From the NCBI RefSeq assembly GCF_001011035.1, contig NZ_CP011492.1, forward strand, positions 7,890,951 through 7,954,950: a stretch of DNA of 64,000 bases, read 5' to 3'. Source of the stretch: Streptomyces sp. CNQ-509 (GTDB taxonomy: Bacteria > Actinomycetota > Actinomycetes > Streptomycetales > Streptomycetaceae). Positions 42,913 through 51,482 of this stretch are shown one piece after another (position 1 is the first letter of the stretch; each line of letters starts with the position of its first letter). The notes below the pieces were generated by a model. It made no database searches. It saw only the letters and a list, made by a program, of their open reading frames with translations, and was not told the origin of the DNA. The position numbers were made by a program, and so were the translations under genes.

Positions 42913-42963
42913 ATAACCCGTCGGTTATGAATCCCCCGCCCCCATCGATAACCGTCGGGTTAT
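42913..42963. promoter_or_regulatory. Pair of ATAACC-N4-GGTTAT inverted repeats
   Basis: Site 1 is ATAACCCGTCGGTTAT (42913-42928) and site 2 is ATAACCGTCGGGTTAT (42948-42963), 35 bp apart start to start. Each has perfect six-base arms around four bases. They lie between the divergent SDR-like (42805) and GNAT (43020) genes. LysR-type and TetR-type regulators use such sites; the LysR at 41013 is the nearest candidate. Confidence 0.7.
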
Positions 42964-43019
42964 GGCACGTTCCGGGATCGGCCGTTGTTCGCGGGGCGGA
43001 GCGGGGCGAGGCTGGAGCC

Positions 43020-44018
43020 ATGAGTTCACCGGTGGAGATCGCCGTCGTACGCGACGCCGCGCCGGCCGCCGCCGCGTGGCGCGCGGTCGTCGCCGCCGCG
43101 AGGGCGGCGGACCTGCCCGGCGTGCCCGCGCCGGTACGGGAAGAGGTCCTCGCCGGACTGCGGGGGGACGCCCACGCCGGCGGCACGATGCCGCCGGCGT
43201 GGGCGGCCACGGGGGCGGAGGGCGAGGTGACGGCCGTCGCGGGGGTGCGGCCGGCCTCGCCCGGCCCGGCCCGTACGGCCGCGGACCTCCAGCTCTACGT
43301 CCACCCCGCCGCCCGCCGCCGCGGCACCGGCACCCTGATGCTGGCGGCCGTCGCCGCCGCGGCCCGGGAGGGCGGCTGGTCCGCCCTGCGGGCGGCCGCC
43401 CCGGCGTGCACGCCCGCCGACGTCTTCTGCCTGCGCCACGGCTTCGTCCGCGAGCGCGTCGTCCACCATCTGCTGCTGCCGCTGGCCGAGGTGCACCGCG
43501 CCTGGCTGGCCGAACTGGTCTACGCCGACCACCCGGGCTACCGCCTCACCACCTGGTACGCCCCCGCCATCCCCGCGTCCGGCCCGCCCGAGCCCCGTAC
43601 CGGAGGTGCGCCGGCCGCCGCCGAGGACCCCGGTGGGCTCGCCGCGGCCGTCCCCGGCTTCGCCTTCGGCACCGGCTCCGGCGTGCCGGAGCCCGGCAGC
43701 GGCCGGCTGCTGACGGTGGCCGCCCTGCACACCGGCACGGGCGCCGTCGCGGGCTACACCGAAGTGCTCATCCCGCCCGCCCCCGCTCCGCGTGCCCAGC
43801 ACTGCCACCTGGCGGTCGTGCCCGCCCACCGCCGCCGCGGCCTGGGCCGCTGGATCACCGCCGAGCTGCTGCGCCGGCTGCACGCCGAGCATCCGCAGGT
43901 CAGCGAGGTGGAGACCGCGGCGGCCGACGGCGACGGCGCGATCCTCGCCCTCGGCGAGCAGCTCGGCTTCCGCCCGTACCGCCGCACCCACGACTACCGG
44001 CTGCACCTGCCCGGCTGA
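43020..44018 (+). CDS. Tandem-domain GNAT acetyltransferase
   Basis: A 332-residue protein with two GNAT modules. The first has LQLYVHPAARRRGTGTLMLA (about residues 90-110), the acetyl-CoA-binding loop with RRRGTG. The second has HCHLAVVPAHRRRGLGRWIT (about residues 260-280) with RRRGLG. Two-module GNATs include mycothiol synthase-like and antibiotic acetyltransferases, but the substrate is unknown here. The ATG at 43020 is preceded by GGAG. Divergent to the SDR-like gene, with the paired operators between them. Confidence 0.86.
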   Translation: MSSPVEIAVVRDAAPAAAAWRAVVAAARAADLPGVPAPVREEVLAGLRGDAHAGGTMPPAWAATGAEGEVTAVAGVRPASPGPARTAADLQLYVHPAARRRGTGTLMLAAVAAAAREGGWSALRAAAPACTPADVFCLRHGFVRERVVHHLLLPLAEVHRAWLAELVYADHPGYRLTTWYAPAIPASGPPEPRTGGAPAAAEDPGGLAAAVPGFAFGTGSGVPEPGSGRLLTVAALHTGTGAVAGYTEVLIPPAPAPRAQHCHLAVVPAHRRRGLGRWITAELLRRLHAEHPQVSEVETAAADGDGAILALGEQLGFRPYRRTHDYRLHLPG

Positions 44019-44041
44019 GCCAGGACCCGGTGCCGGACGGT

Positions 44042-44875
44042 TCAGCCGGGGCCGGGACCAGGGGCGGCGGCGAGCGAGCCGAGGAGCGCGAGCGCCTCGG
44101 CGCCGGGTGAGCCGGGCTCCGCGTGGTAGACGACCAGCTCCTGCCCCGGGGCGGCGCGTACGCCGAACGCCTGCATCGTCAGCGTCAGCGGACCCACGGC
44201 GGGGTGCGCGAAGCGCTTGTGCTCCAGCGCCTTGCCGCGGGCGTCGTGCCGCGCCCACAGCTCCGCGAACTCCGGGCTCGACTCCAGCAGTCCGGCGAGC
44301 ACCTGCCGCACCCGCGGGTCGCCGGGGGCCGCGCCGTGCCCGAGGCGGAAGCCGGCGACGGAGTTGCGCGCCACGTCGTGCCAGTCGCGGTAGAAGGAGC
44401 GGGCCGCGGGGTCGGTGAACACGACCTCCATGAGGTTGCGCGAGTGGGACCAGCCGAGGAAGAGCGCGTCCGCGATGGCGTTCGAGGCGAGCACGTCATA
44501 GGCGCGGTTGTGGACGACCGCCGGGTTGTGCGGCCAGGCGTCCATGAGGGCAAGCAGGCTCGGCTCCACCCGGTCCGGCACCGCCGCGGCGCGGGCGCGC
44601 GGTCCGAGCCCCGCCAGCCGGAACAGGTGCAGCCTGCCGTCCTCGTCCAGCCGCAGCGCGGCGGCGAGCGCGTCGAGCACCTGCGCGGAGGGTGACCGCT
44701 CCCGGCCCTGCTCCAGCCGTACGTAGTAGTCGGCGCTCACCCCCGCCAGCAGGGCGACCTCCTCGCGCCGCAGCCCCGGCACCCGGCGTTCCCCCGTGAC
44801 CGGGAGGTTCGCCGCGGCCGGGGTGACGCCGGCGCGGCGCGCGGTGAGGAAGGCGCCCAGCTCGGTACGTGCCAT
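44042..44875 (-). CDS. XRE-type regulator with MmyB-like ligand domain
   Basis: A 277-residue transcription factor. The N-terminal helix-turn-helix is LGAFLTARRAGVTPAAAN... then RREEVALLAGVSADYYVRLE with the QGRERSPSAQVL segment (about residues 30-65). The rest is the MmyB PAS-like sensor, with AYDVLASNAIADALF and DPAARSFYRDWHDVARN. It is divergent to an SDR gene 103 bp away; the pairing of MmyB regulators with an oxidoreductase is common in streptomycetes and points to local control. Confidence 0.92.
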   Translation of the reverse strand: MARTELGAFLTARRAGVTPAAANLPVTGERRVPGLRREEVALLAGVSADYYVRLEQGRERSPSAQVLDALAAALRLDEDGRLHLFRLAGLGPRARAAAVPDRVEPSLLALMDAWPHNPAVVHNRAYDVLASNAIADALFLGWSHSRNLMEVVFTDPAARSFYRDWHDVARNSVAGFRLGHGAAPGDPRVRQVLAGLLESSPEFAELWARHDARGKALEHKRFAHPAVGPLTLTMQAFGVRAAPGQELVVYHAEPGSPGAEALALLGSLAAAPGPGPG

Positions 44876-44978
44876 GCCGCCATGCTACGCACGGCGCCCG
44901 CCGGCGTGCCTGGGTGCGCCGCACCCAGGAGGACACCGCCTCTCCCGCGGGCGCCGCGGCCGGCCCAGCCTCGTAGCC

Positions 44979-45746
44979 ATGACCACACAGCACGCAGAGC
45001 AGACCCCCGCCGTCCCGAAGACCGTCCTCGTCACCGGCGCCAGCAGCGGCATCGGCGAGGCCGTCGCCGCCCGGCTCGCCGCCGAGGGCCACCGGGTGGT
45101 GGCCGGCGCCCGCCGCACCGACCGCCTGAAGGCCCTGGCGGAGCGCACCGCCGCCGCCGCTGCCCGTACCGGCGGTGCGCTGGAGCCCGTACGGCTCGAC
45201 GTGACGGACCGGGCGGACGTCGAGGACTTCGTCTCCGGCGCCCGCGCCCGCCACGGCCGCGTCGACGTGTTCGTCGCCAACGCCGGGGTGATGCCGCTGT
45301 CGCGGCTGGACTCCCTCCTCGTCGACGAGTGGGACCGCATGATCGACGTGAACGTCCGCGGGCTGCTCCACGGCATCGCCGCGGCGCTGCCCGTGTTCGG
45401 CGCCCAGGGCTCCGGGCACTTCGTCACGGTCGCCAGCGTCGGCGCCCACGAGGTCGTCCCCACCAGCGCCGTGTACTCCGCCACCAAGCACGCGGCCTGG
45501 GCGATCACCGAGGGCCTGCGGCAGGAGGCCGACCCCTCGGTACGGGTGACGACCGTCTCGCCCGGCGTCGTCACCTCCGAGCTCGCCGGCACCATCACCG
45601 ACCCCGGCGCCGCCGAGGCCATGCGCACCTACCGCGCGCACGCGATCGCCCCGGACGCCATCGCCGCGGCCGTCTCGTACGCCCTGTCCCAGCCGCCGGA
45701 GGTGGACGTCAACGAGATCGTCGTGCGCCCGGCCCACCAGCGCTGA
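44979..45746 (+). CDS. Short-chain dehydrogenase/reductase
   Basis: Classical SDR of 255 residues. The cofactor motif is VTGASSGIGEAV, the structural motif VANAGVMPLS, and the catalytic Ser-Tyr-Lys is in VASVGAHEVV...YSATKHA (Tyr and Lys about residues 167 and 171). The C-terminal DVNEIVVRPAHQR is typical of YdfG-like members. The substrate is unknown; likely controlled by the divergent MmyB-type regulator. Confidence 0.93.
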   Translation: MTTQHAEQTPAVPKTVLVTGASSGIGEAVAARLAAEGHRVVAGARRTDRLKALAERTAAAAARTGGALEPVRLDVTDRADVEDFVSGARARHGRVDVFVANAGVMPLSRLDSLLVDEWDRMIDVNVRGLLHGIAAALPVFGAQGSGHFVTVASVGAHEVVPTSAVYSATKHAAWAITEGLRQEADPSVRVTTVSPGVVTSELAGTITDPGAAEAMRTYRAHAIAPDAIAAAVSYALSQPPEVDVNEIVVRPAHQR

Positions 45747-45804
45747 CCGGGAGCCGATCCGGGGCAGGCCCGCCGGCCGGCGGGGGGACCGGTAGGTTGG
45801 GCAC

Positions 45805-46215
45805 ATGACAGCGGCAGCGGCGGGACCGCCCACGGACCCGGGGACGACCGAGGACGCGCAGGCACTGCGGTCCCTCATGCGCGCGGACCTCCGCGCCGCG
45901 ATGAAGGCACGCAGGCGCGAAACCGTCTCCGCGCTGCGCACGGCGCTGGCCGCCATCGACAACGCCGAAGCCGTCGAGGCCCCCGCCGCCCCGGCGGACG
46001 AGGGGAGCGAGCACGTCGCCGGCGCCCGGTCCGGCGTCGGCTCGGCGGAGGCGGCCCGCCGGGTGCTCTCCGCAGGCGACGTACGCGCCCTGCTGCAGGC
46101 GCAGATCACCGAGCGCCGTGCCGAGGCCGGGGTCTACGAGAGCGCCGGCCGGGCCGAGGCCGCGGACCGGCTGCGCCGCGAAGCCGACGCGCTCGCCGCG
46201 TACCTGACCCCGTAG
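45805..46215 (+). CDS. GatB/YqeY domain protein
   Basis: A 136-residue protein of the YqeY family, related to the tRNA-binding tail of GatB. The segment LRSLMRADLRAAMKARRRETVSALRTALAAIDNAEAV (quoted in parts: MKARRRETVSALRTA) and the C-terminal EVYESAGRAEAADRLRREAD-like helix (GVYESAGRAEAADRLRREAD) mark the family. Its role is unknown; it may bind nucleic acid. A short leader of 58 bp follows the SDR gene, so co-transcription is possible. Confidence 0.85.
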   Translation: MTAAAAGPPTDPGTTEDAQALRSLMRADLRAAMKARRRETVSALRTALAAIDNAEAVEAPAAPADEGSEHVAGARSGVGSAEAARRVLSAGDVRALLQAQITERRAEAGVYESAGRAEAADRLRREADALAAYLTP

Positions 46216-46340
46216 CAAGCCCGCCTCCGCCCTGCCCCGGGGACCAACGGGCCCCGGCGGCAGGGGAGTTCGGTTCGGCCGATGTCAGTGCCCCTCGGCA
46301 GAATGAGGGCGTACGACACGTCCGACGAACGGAGGCGACG

Positions 46341-46586
46341 ATGGCGGACGACACCGCCGAGGTGACCGCGGCCCAGGCATACCGCCGGCTGGTGCGTAGC
46401 GTGCAGGCGGCGATGGCCGAGCCCGGCGGGTCCGGGCCGGCCGCGGCGGTGCTGGCGGGGCCGCTGGCCGACGCCGACCGGGCGCTGGCCGCGGCCGGCC
46501 TGGCCGGGAACGAGCCGCGGTTCTTCGCCGTCGTACGCAGCGTGACGGCGATCCCCGCCCCGGCGTCCGGCACCGCATCGACGTAG
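46341..46586 (+). CDS. Small hypothetical protein
   Basis: Not recognised. An 81-residue, Ala-rich helical protein (MADDTAEVTAAQAYRRLVRS, then LADADRALAAAGLAGNEPRFF). A GGAGGC element lies six bases before the ATG, and codon use is Streptomyces-like, which supports it as real. It may be a small regulatory or stress protein. It converges with the carboxylesterase gene. Confidence 0.6.
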   Translation: MADDTAEVTAAQAYRRLVRSVQAAMAEPGGSGPAAAVLAGPLADADRALAAAGLAGNEPRFFAVVRSVTAIPAPASGTAST

Positions 46587-46603
46587 CACGCGGGCCGCGG
46601 AGG

Positions 46604-48163
46604 TCACCGGCCGTTCCAGAAGCCGCACCGGTGGTCGGCCGCGAACGGGGTGGGCGCGATGGCGCCGTCGGCCAGCCCGAGCACCGTGGTCCTGCCCTGC
46701 GCCCGTACCGGACGCCACCGGGGCAGACCGGCGCGGTTGGGGTCGCCGCGGTGGGCGAAGGCGGCCCAGTAGCCGGTCATCGCGGCGGTCAGGTCCTCGG
46801 GGCCGGGCTCCGCCCACGGCAGGCCGAACAGGTAGGGCAGATCAGAGCCGTGGTGCGCGCCGTAGGGGAAGCCGTCGACCACCGTGCCGCTGTCCTGGAC
46901 CAGTTCGTACGCGTACACGGGCGCGTGCCGGGCGGCGGACGTGGCGGTGGCCAGCGTCGGGCAGGCACCGATCCGGGCGCCCCGGTCGGTCAGCAGCCGC
47001 GACAGCGCGAGCACCGGGCTCGGGTCGCCTGCGGCCGGGTAGCGCCGCAGCACGGCCGGGGCGTCGTCGCCGAACGTCCGGGTGACGACGTCGGCGTAGC
47101 CTCGCGCGGTGAGCGGGCGGCCGCCGAGGTCGTACGCGTCCGGGACGAAGGAACGCATCTCGTCACGGGTGCTGCCGATGAGCAGCGGGACCCCGGCCGC
47201 CGAGCCGCGCCGCAGCGCCGTCCCCGGCTGCCGCGGCAGGAACGGCGTGCCCGCGACCGGCCCCCAGGCGTCGTCGGTGGTCGTACCGGTGACCGGTGCC
47301 CTCATCTCCCCCAGCGCGGTGAGCAGGTCGGCGACCGGCGCGCGGCGCAGGCAGGCCGCGACGTCCGCGGCCCCGGCGCAGCCGGCGTCACGCGCCGCCC
47401 GCGCACCCCTGGCGTCGGCGGCGGCCTTGGTGAGGACCGGGTTGGCGCAGGCGCCGCTCTGCACGACCGCCCGCTGGAAGAGGCCGCGGGAGGCGGGCGC
47501 GGCCAGGTGTGCGCAGACGCTGCGGGCACCGGCCGACTGCCCGGCCAGCGTGACGCGCCCGGGATCGCCGCCGAACGCCGCGGCGTTGGCCCGGACCCAG
47601 CCAAGCGCCCGGGACTGGTCCATCAGCCCGTGGTTGCCCGAGACGCCGCCCGGGTCGTCCAGCGCCGGATGGGAGAGGAACCCTAGCACGCCGAGGCGGT
47701 AGTTGACGCTCACCACGATCACATCGCCGGTGGCGGCGAGCCGGGCGGCGTCGTAGTCGGATCCGGCGCCGGTGGTCAGGCCGCCGCCGTGCAGCCAGAC
47801 GATCACGGGCAGCGGCCCGGACCGCTCCGGCCGCAGCGGCGCGGTGACGTCGGCGTACAGGCAGTCCTCCCCGCCGCCGGAGGGCTGCGCGCACCGCTGC
47901 CCCGCCACGCCGGCGTCGCGGACACCGGACCACGGGCGCGGCGGCCGGGGCGCACGCCAGCGCAGTTCGCCGACCGGCGGCCGCGCGTACGGCACGCCCC
48001 GGAACCGCAGGACGCCGCCGTCGCGCACGCCGCGCAGCAGCCCTCCGTCCACCCGTACCAGAGCGGGATCGGGTGCTTCGGCGGCGGCGGCCGGAACGGC
48101 GACCGGGGAGAGCACGGAGACGACGGCCAGACAGAGCGAGGTGACACGGGCACGTGAGGACAT
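46604..48163 (-). CDS. Secreted type B carboxylesterase
   Basis: Exported serine esterase of the carboxylesterase/cholinesterase family, 519 residues. A signal peptide covers about residues 1-28 (VTSLCLAVVSVLSPVAVPAA). The typical start VDGGLLRGVRDGGVLRFRGV, the oxyanion-hole WLHGGGLTTG and the nucleophile elbow LAGQSAGA (Ser about 215) are intact. The acid Glu is probably in STRDEMRSF and the catalytic His in GAHHGSDLPYLFG. Cysteines at conserved sites (GEDCLYADV) fit the family. The substrate is unknown. Confidence 0.92.
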   Translation of the reverse strand: MSSRARVTSLCLAVVSVLSPVAVPAAAAEAPDPALVRVDGGLLRGVRDGGVLRFRGVPYARPPVGELRWRAPRPPRPWSGVRDAGVAGQRCAQPSGGGEDCLYADVTAPLRPERSGPLPVIVWLHGGGLTTGAGSDYDAARLAATGDVIVVSVNYRLGVLGFLSHPALDDPGGVSGNHGLMDQSRALGWVRANAAAFGGDPGRVTLAGQSAGARSVCAHLAAPASRGLFQRAVVQSGACANPVLTKAAADARGARAARDAGCAGAADVAACLRRAPVADLLTALGEMRAPVTGTTTDDAWGPVAGTPFLPRQPGTALRRGSAAGVPLLIGSTRDEMRSFVPDAYDLGGRPLTARGYADVVTRTFGDDAPAVLRRYPAAGDPSPVLALSRLLTDRGARIGACPTLATATSAARHAPVYAYELVQDSGTVVDGFPYGAHHGSDLPYLFGLPWAEPGPEDLTAAMTGYWAAFAHRGDPNRAGLPRWRPVRAQGRTTVLGLADGAIAPTPFAADHRCGFWNGR

Positions 48164-48433
48164 GCCCCACAGCCTCGGCCGCGCCGCGCCCGCCCGCGTC
48201 CCCCGCCGGGCGTCTTCGCGGCTACTCCCCGTGGCGTAGCCGCCCGCCTGCGGGACCCCTCCCGGGCGCGGGGCCGCAGAGTAGGAGCCGGCAGGCCGCC
48301 GGGCGGCGCCCGTACGGGACCGGACCGCCGGCATCCCGCACCGCTCTCCGTGACCACGGCCTTCCGCTCACCCGGACGCCGCCTCCACCGCGGCCTGCGC
48401 CGACGACGTCGGCATCGAGGAAGGGACGGCACC

Positions 48434-48994
48434 ATGAAGACGATCGCCCGTTTCGCCACGACGTCCGTGCTGGCGCTCATCGCGGTCCTCGGCCTCGCCG
48501 CCTGCGAGGACGACTCCAGCCGGGGCAAGGAGGACGCCGCCAAGCAGAGCAACTACGACGCCCTGGTGGCGAACCAGCCGGCGGGGAAGATGACCTACTC
48601 GCCGACCCGCGAGGCCATCAACGAGTGGGTGAAGACCTGGGGCAGGCGCGGCAAGCTGTCGTACGTCTACATCCAGAACGGCAAGGGCGAGTACGGGTAC
48701 TTCGTCATGAAGGGCCTGCCCGTGCCCCGCTGCAAGAAGCTCACGCCGACCGAGGCGGTGGACTCCTCGTCGCACGGCAAGGTCGTGGTGGCGCAGCCCG
48801 GCATGGACGGCACGTACGACTCGGGCTCGGCGTGCAACGCCTACTTCGGCTTCGACGCGACGACGGGCGCTTACGTGGAGTTCACGGTCGGGATGAACCA
48901 GTCGTTCTTCCTCTTCGACCAGCCCATGAAGATGCCGGAGTACGCGGACGCCACGCAGCTCGGCCCGACGTCGGCGGAGGACGTCGAGGACTGA
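48434..48994 (+). CDS. Predicted lipoprotein of unknown function
   Basis: A 186-residue protein with a lipoprotein signal: MKTIARFATTSVLALIAVLG then LAACEDD, so the mature N-terminus is Cys25 or close. The rest has a beta-rich pattern (MTYSPTREAINEWVKTWGRR, GKGEYGYFVMKGLPVPRCKK) seen in hypothetical proteins of actinobacteria and some phages. No catalytic motif is obvious. The ATG at 48434 has AGGGA eight bases upstream. It ends before a very strong bidirectional hairpin. Confidence 0.78.
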   Translation: MKTIARFATTSVLALIAVLGLAACEDDSSRGKEDAAKQSNYDALVANQPAGKMTYSPTREAINEWVKTWGRRGKLSYVYIQNGKGEYGYFVMKGLPVPRCKKLTPTEAVDSSSHGKVVVAQPGMDGTYDSGSACNAYFGFDATTGAYVEFTVGMNQSFFLFDQPMKMPEYADATQLGPTSAEDVED

Positions 48995-49082
48995 CACGGG
49001 ACGGGCACCCGAACCGCTCCGGCGCATCGTGAACCGATGGCCGGCCCGGCAACCTGATCCGGATCGCCGAGTACGGGTAGGC

Positions 49083-49143
49083 GGACGCCGCACCGGCCCG
49101 GGCCGCGGCCGGCCCGCGGCGTCCGGGCCGGTGCGCGGCGTCC
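49083..49143. terminator. Very long nested hairpin between convergent genes
   Basis: A nearly continuous stem of 26 bp: outer 9 bp (GGACGCCGC/GCGGCGTCC), 10 bp (ACCGGCCCGG/CCGGGCCGGT) and inner 7 bp (GCCGCGG/CCGCGGC) around a five-base loop, with two 2-base bulges on the right arm. It separates the lipoprotein and TrmH genes and can serve as a bidirectional terminator. Confidence 0.8.
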
Positions 49144-49147
49144 GCGT

Positions 49148-49954
49148 TCACCCGCTCCCGCCGTGCCTGCGGGCCTCGTACAGCATGATCGACGCGGCCA
49201 CCCCGATGTTCAGCGAGTCGACCGTGCCCACCATGGGAATGCGCACCCGCCGGGACGCCCGGGCCAGCAGGTCCTCCGGCAGCCCCTCCCGCTCGCTGCC
49301 GAGCAGGAACGCGAGCGGCGGATCGTACGCGGCGCTCCAGTGGTCCTCGTCCGCGGAACCCGACGTGGCCACCACGGCGACACCCTGCTCCTCGGCCCAG
49401 GAGAAGAACTCCCCGGCGTCGGGGGCGTGCACGACGTCGACGGCGAACAGAGATCCCATGCTGGCCTTGACGGCCGCCGGAGCGTACGGGTCCACGGTGT
49501 CCCCGATCAGGATCACCCCGGCCCCGCCCACCGCGTCCGCGGTGCGGATGATCGTGCCGAGATTGCCCGGGTTGGCGATGCGGTCCAGGGCGACGAAGAC
49601 CGACCCGGGCCGCGTGCTCAGGCTGTCCAGCCCGCCGTCCCGGCTGCGCAGGACGGCGGCGATGCCACTGGGCCCGTCGCGGTCGACGAGCCGCCGGAAC
49701 AGCTCCGCGTCCAGCCGGGCCACGGCCACACCCGCCCGCTCCTGCTCCTCCACCATGCGCAGCGCACCCTGATGCGTGAGCAATCCGGGCGCGACGAGCA
49801 GCGTCTCGACCTCCCACCCCGCCTCGACGGCGGACCACACCGGCTGCAGCCCCTCGACGACGAACGCCCCCTCACGCCGCCGGTGCTTACGGCCCGCGAG
49901 CAGCTTCACCCGCTTCGCGAGCGGGTTGGCGGCGCTGCTGATGGTGTCGGTCAT
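49148..49954 (-). CDS. SpoU/TrmH-family RNA 2'-O-ribose methyltransferase
   Basis: A 268-residue methyltransferase acting on rRNA or tRNA. The N-terminal substrate-binding domain has LAKRVKLLAGRKHRRREGAF. The deep-knot catalytic domain carries motif 1 (RIANPGNLGTIIRTADAVG), motif 2 (FLLGSEREGLP) and motif 3 (IPMVGTVDSLNIGVAASIML). This is the class often beside pheS in actinobacteria, here found alone. Its ATG at 49954 is preceded by GAAAGAGC. Confidence 0.93.
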   Translation of the reverse strand: MTDTISSAANPLAKRVKLLAGRKHRRREGAFVVEGLQPVWSAVEAGWEVETLLVAPGLLTHQGALRMVEEQERAGVAVARLDAELFRRLVDRDGPSGIAAVLRSRDGGLDSLSTRPGSVFVALDRIANPGNLGTIIRTADAVGGAGVILIGDTVDPYAPAAVKASMGSLFAVDVVHAPDAGEFFSWAEEQGVAVVATSGSADEDHWSAAYDPPLAFLLGSEREGLPEDLLARASRRVRIPMVGTVDSLNIGVAASIMLYEARRHGGSG

Positions 49955-50201
49955 GACGCTCTTTCGTGGTCGCGGGTCCGGGTGAGGGTACCGAAGCGGG
50001 CGGGAGGCGCCAAAACGGCCTCACGAGGAAAGTCCCGCGCCGGAATCCGGCCCTCTCACCTGCCTCTTCACGGCTGATTGCAGGGGAATAAGCGGGCACC
50101 CGCTTTCCCGGCCGGAACGCTTATCCGGCTGAACGCGGGCCCTTGTTCCTTTTGATTCAGCCAGGGCGGCACCGGGCCGCCCTCCGGATCCAGGAGGATT
50201 C

Positions 50202-50468
50202 ATGCGCAGGACTGGTGCTCTCGCCGCCGCGCTGTCATCGGCGGCGCTGCTCGGCTTCACCGCGCTCGCCGCCGCCCCCGCGGCCTCGGCCGCGCCCGCC
50301 GGGGACACCGCGTACGCGGCGACCGCGACCGCCGAGGAGGGCGGGGACGGCGACGAGATGCCGTACGGCGTGGACCTGCGGATGCACGACGACGGCTCGG
50401 TGTCGGTCGTGGCGCTGACGGAGGACGACATCGACGACGAGAGCGGCCACTGGCACTCCGTCGGATAG
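50202..50468 (+). CDS. Small secreted protein of unknown function
   Basis: An 88-residue precursor with a signal peptide (residues 1-28, LAAALSSAALLGFTALAAAP, then AASA). The mature ~60 residues are acidic (MPYGVDLRMHDDGSVSVVAL, EDDIDDES). CCAGGAGGATTC before the ATG is an ideal ribosome binding site. Not recognised further. A strong terminator follows. It could be a surface or signalling peptide, but nothing shows this. Confidence 0.75.
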   Translation: MRRTGALAAALSSAALLGFTALAAAPAASAAPAGDTAYAATATAEEGGDGDEMPYGVDLRMHDDGSVSVVALTEDDIDDESGHWHSVG

Positions 50469-50480
50469 CCCTCCCGCCGA

Positions 50481-50524
50481 GCGGCCCCCGGCGCCCACCC
50501 GGCCCACCCGGCGCCGGGGGCCGC
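50481..50524 (+). terminator. Perfect 15-bp-stem terminator
   Basis: GCGGCCCCCGGCGCC pairs with GGCGCCGGGGGCCGC around a 14-base loop, 12 bases after the stop of the small secreted gene. Typical Streptomyces terminator without a T-tract. Confidence 0.85.
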
Positions 50525-50637
50525 GCCCCGCCGGGAGGCCGAGTCGCCTGTCACACGGTGCGCACGCATCATGGAAAAGAGCATCCGTCCCGGTACCCGT
50601 ACCCGGTACCCGCGGCCACCGGCAGCGAGGAGATGTC

Positions 50638-51294
50638 GTGCACGAGAAGCTGCTCCGCAGGGGAGGCGGCCGGCTCACCCATCGCCCCGACGACCGGCCC
50701 TCCGCAGCCGCCCCGGCCCGCCCGGTGGAACTCGTCCTCGACCCGGCGAAGGTACGTGGCCTCGGCGAAGGCACACTCGGCGCGCACGACGAGGCCGCAC
50801 TCGCCCGGGAAGTGGCGGAGCTGCTGCCCCACGGCTGGGACCTGCCCTACAAGCTGAAGGCGGCGCTCCAGGACGTCATCGCACACCTCGGCAGCGAAGC
50901 CGACCTGATCAGATGGCTGGACACCTTCCCCGGCCGTCCCCGCGTGACGGCACGGATCTACGTCTTCCTCGGCCTGCTGGACCGGTACGGCGACGCGCCG
51001 GAGGTGGTCGAAGCCCTGCGGGAAGCCCGCATCCGGAAGCCGTACCCGGAAGGTCTGCGCGACGTCCTCGTGCCGCAGACCGACTCGGAGACCCTGCCCG
51101 ACCTGGGCTACCGGGTCGAGGCGGCCCTCACGGACGGGAAGGTGGAGCGGGCCGCGGAACTGGCGCTCGCCATCGCCGGCTGGCTGCGCCGGTCGCTCAC
51201 CGGCCCCGTAGCCGAACTGATGGGCCACGCCGGGGAGGACATCGCGCAGGCGGCCGGCGAGGCGGCGGCTCCCCGGAGTCCGGCGGGCCCGTGA
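50638..51294 (+). CDS. Hypothetical protein upstream of tap
   Basis: Not recognised. A 218-residue, alpha-helical, soluble protein with no signal peptide (AREVAELLPHGWDLPYKLKA, ARIYVFLGLLDRYGDAPEVV). GTG 50638 has GAGGAG six bases upstream. It is 188 bp before tap, on the same strand, but the spacing argues against simple operon membership. Function is unknown; a link to telomere replication is only positional. Confidence 0.6.
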   Translation: MHEKLLRRGGGRLTHRPDDRPSAAAPARPVELVLDPAKVRGLGEGTLGAHDEAALAREVAELLPHGWDLPYKLKAALQDVIAHLGSEADLIRWLDTFPGRPRVTARIYVFLGLLDRYGDAPEVVEALREARIRKPYPEGLRDVLVPQTDSETLPDLGYRVEAALTDGKVERAAELALAIAGWLRRSLTGPVAELMGHAGEDIAQAAGEAAAPRSPAGP

Positions 51295-51482
51295 CGGCCG
51301 GTCAGGCCGTCCGTCCGCCCATGCAGAGTGCCGGGAAGCGCGGCCTGCGCGCGGTCCGGGAGCAGGCCGCGGCGTACGCACCCTGCCGCCCTGGACGGGC
51401 GCTGCATCGGCGTCCGCCGCATCGGCCGCCGGGGGAACGGCGTTCGTTCGCCGAACCGCGCATGTGGCGTACGCTGCCGGGC

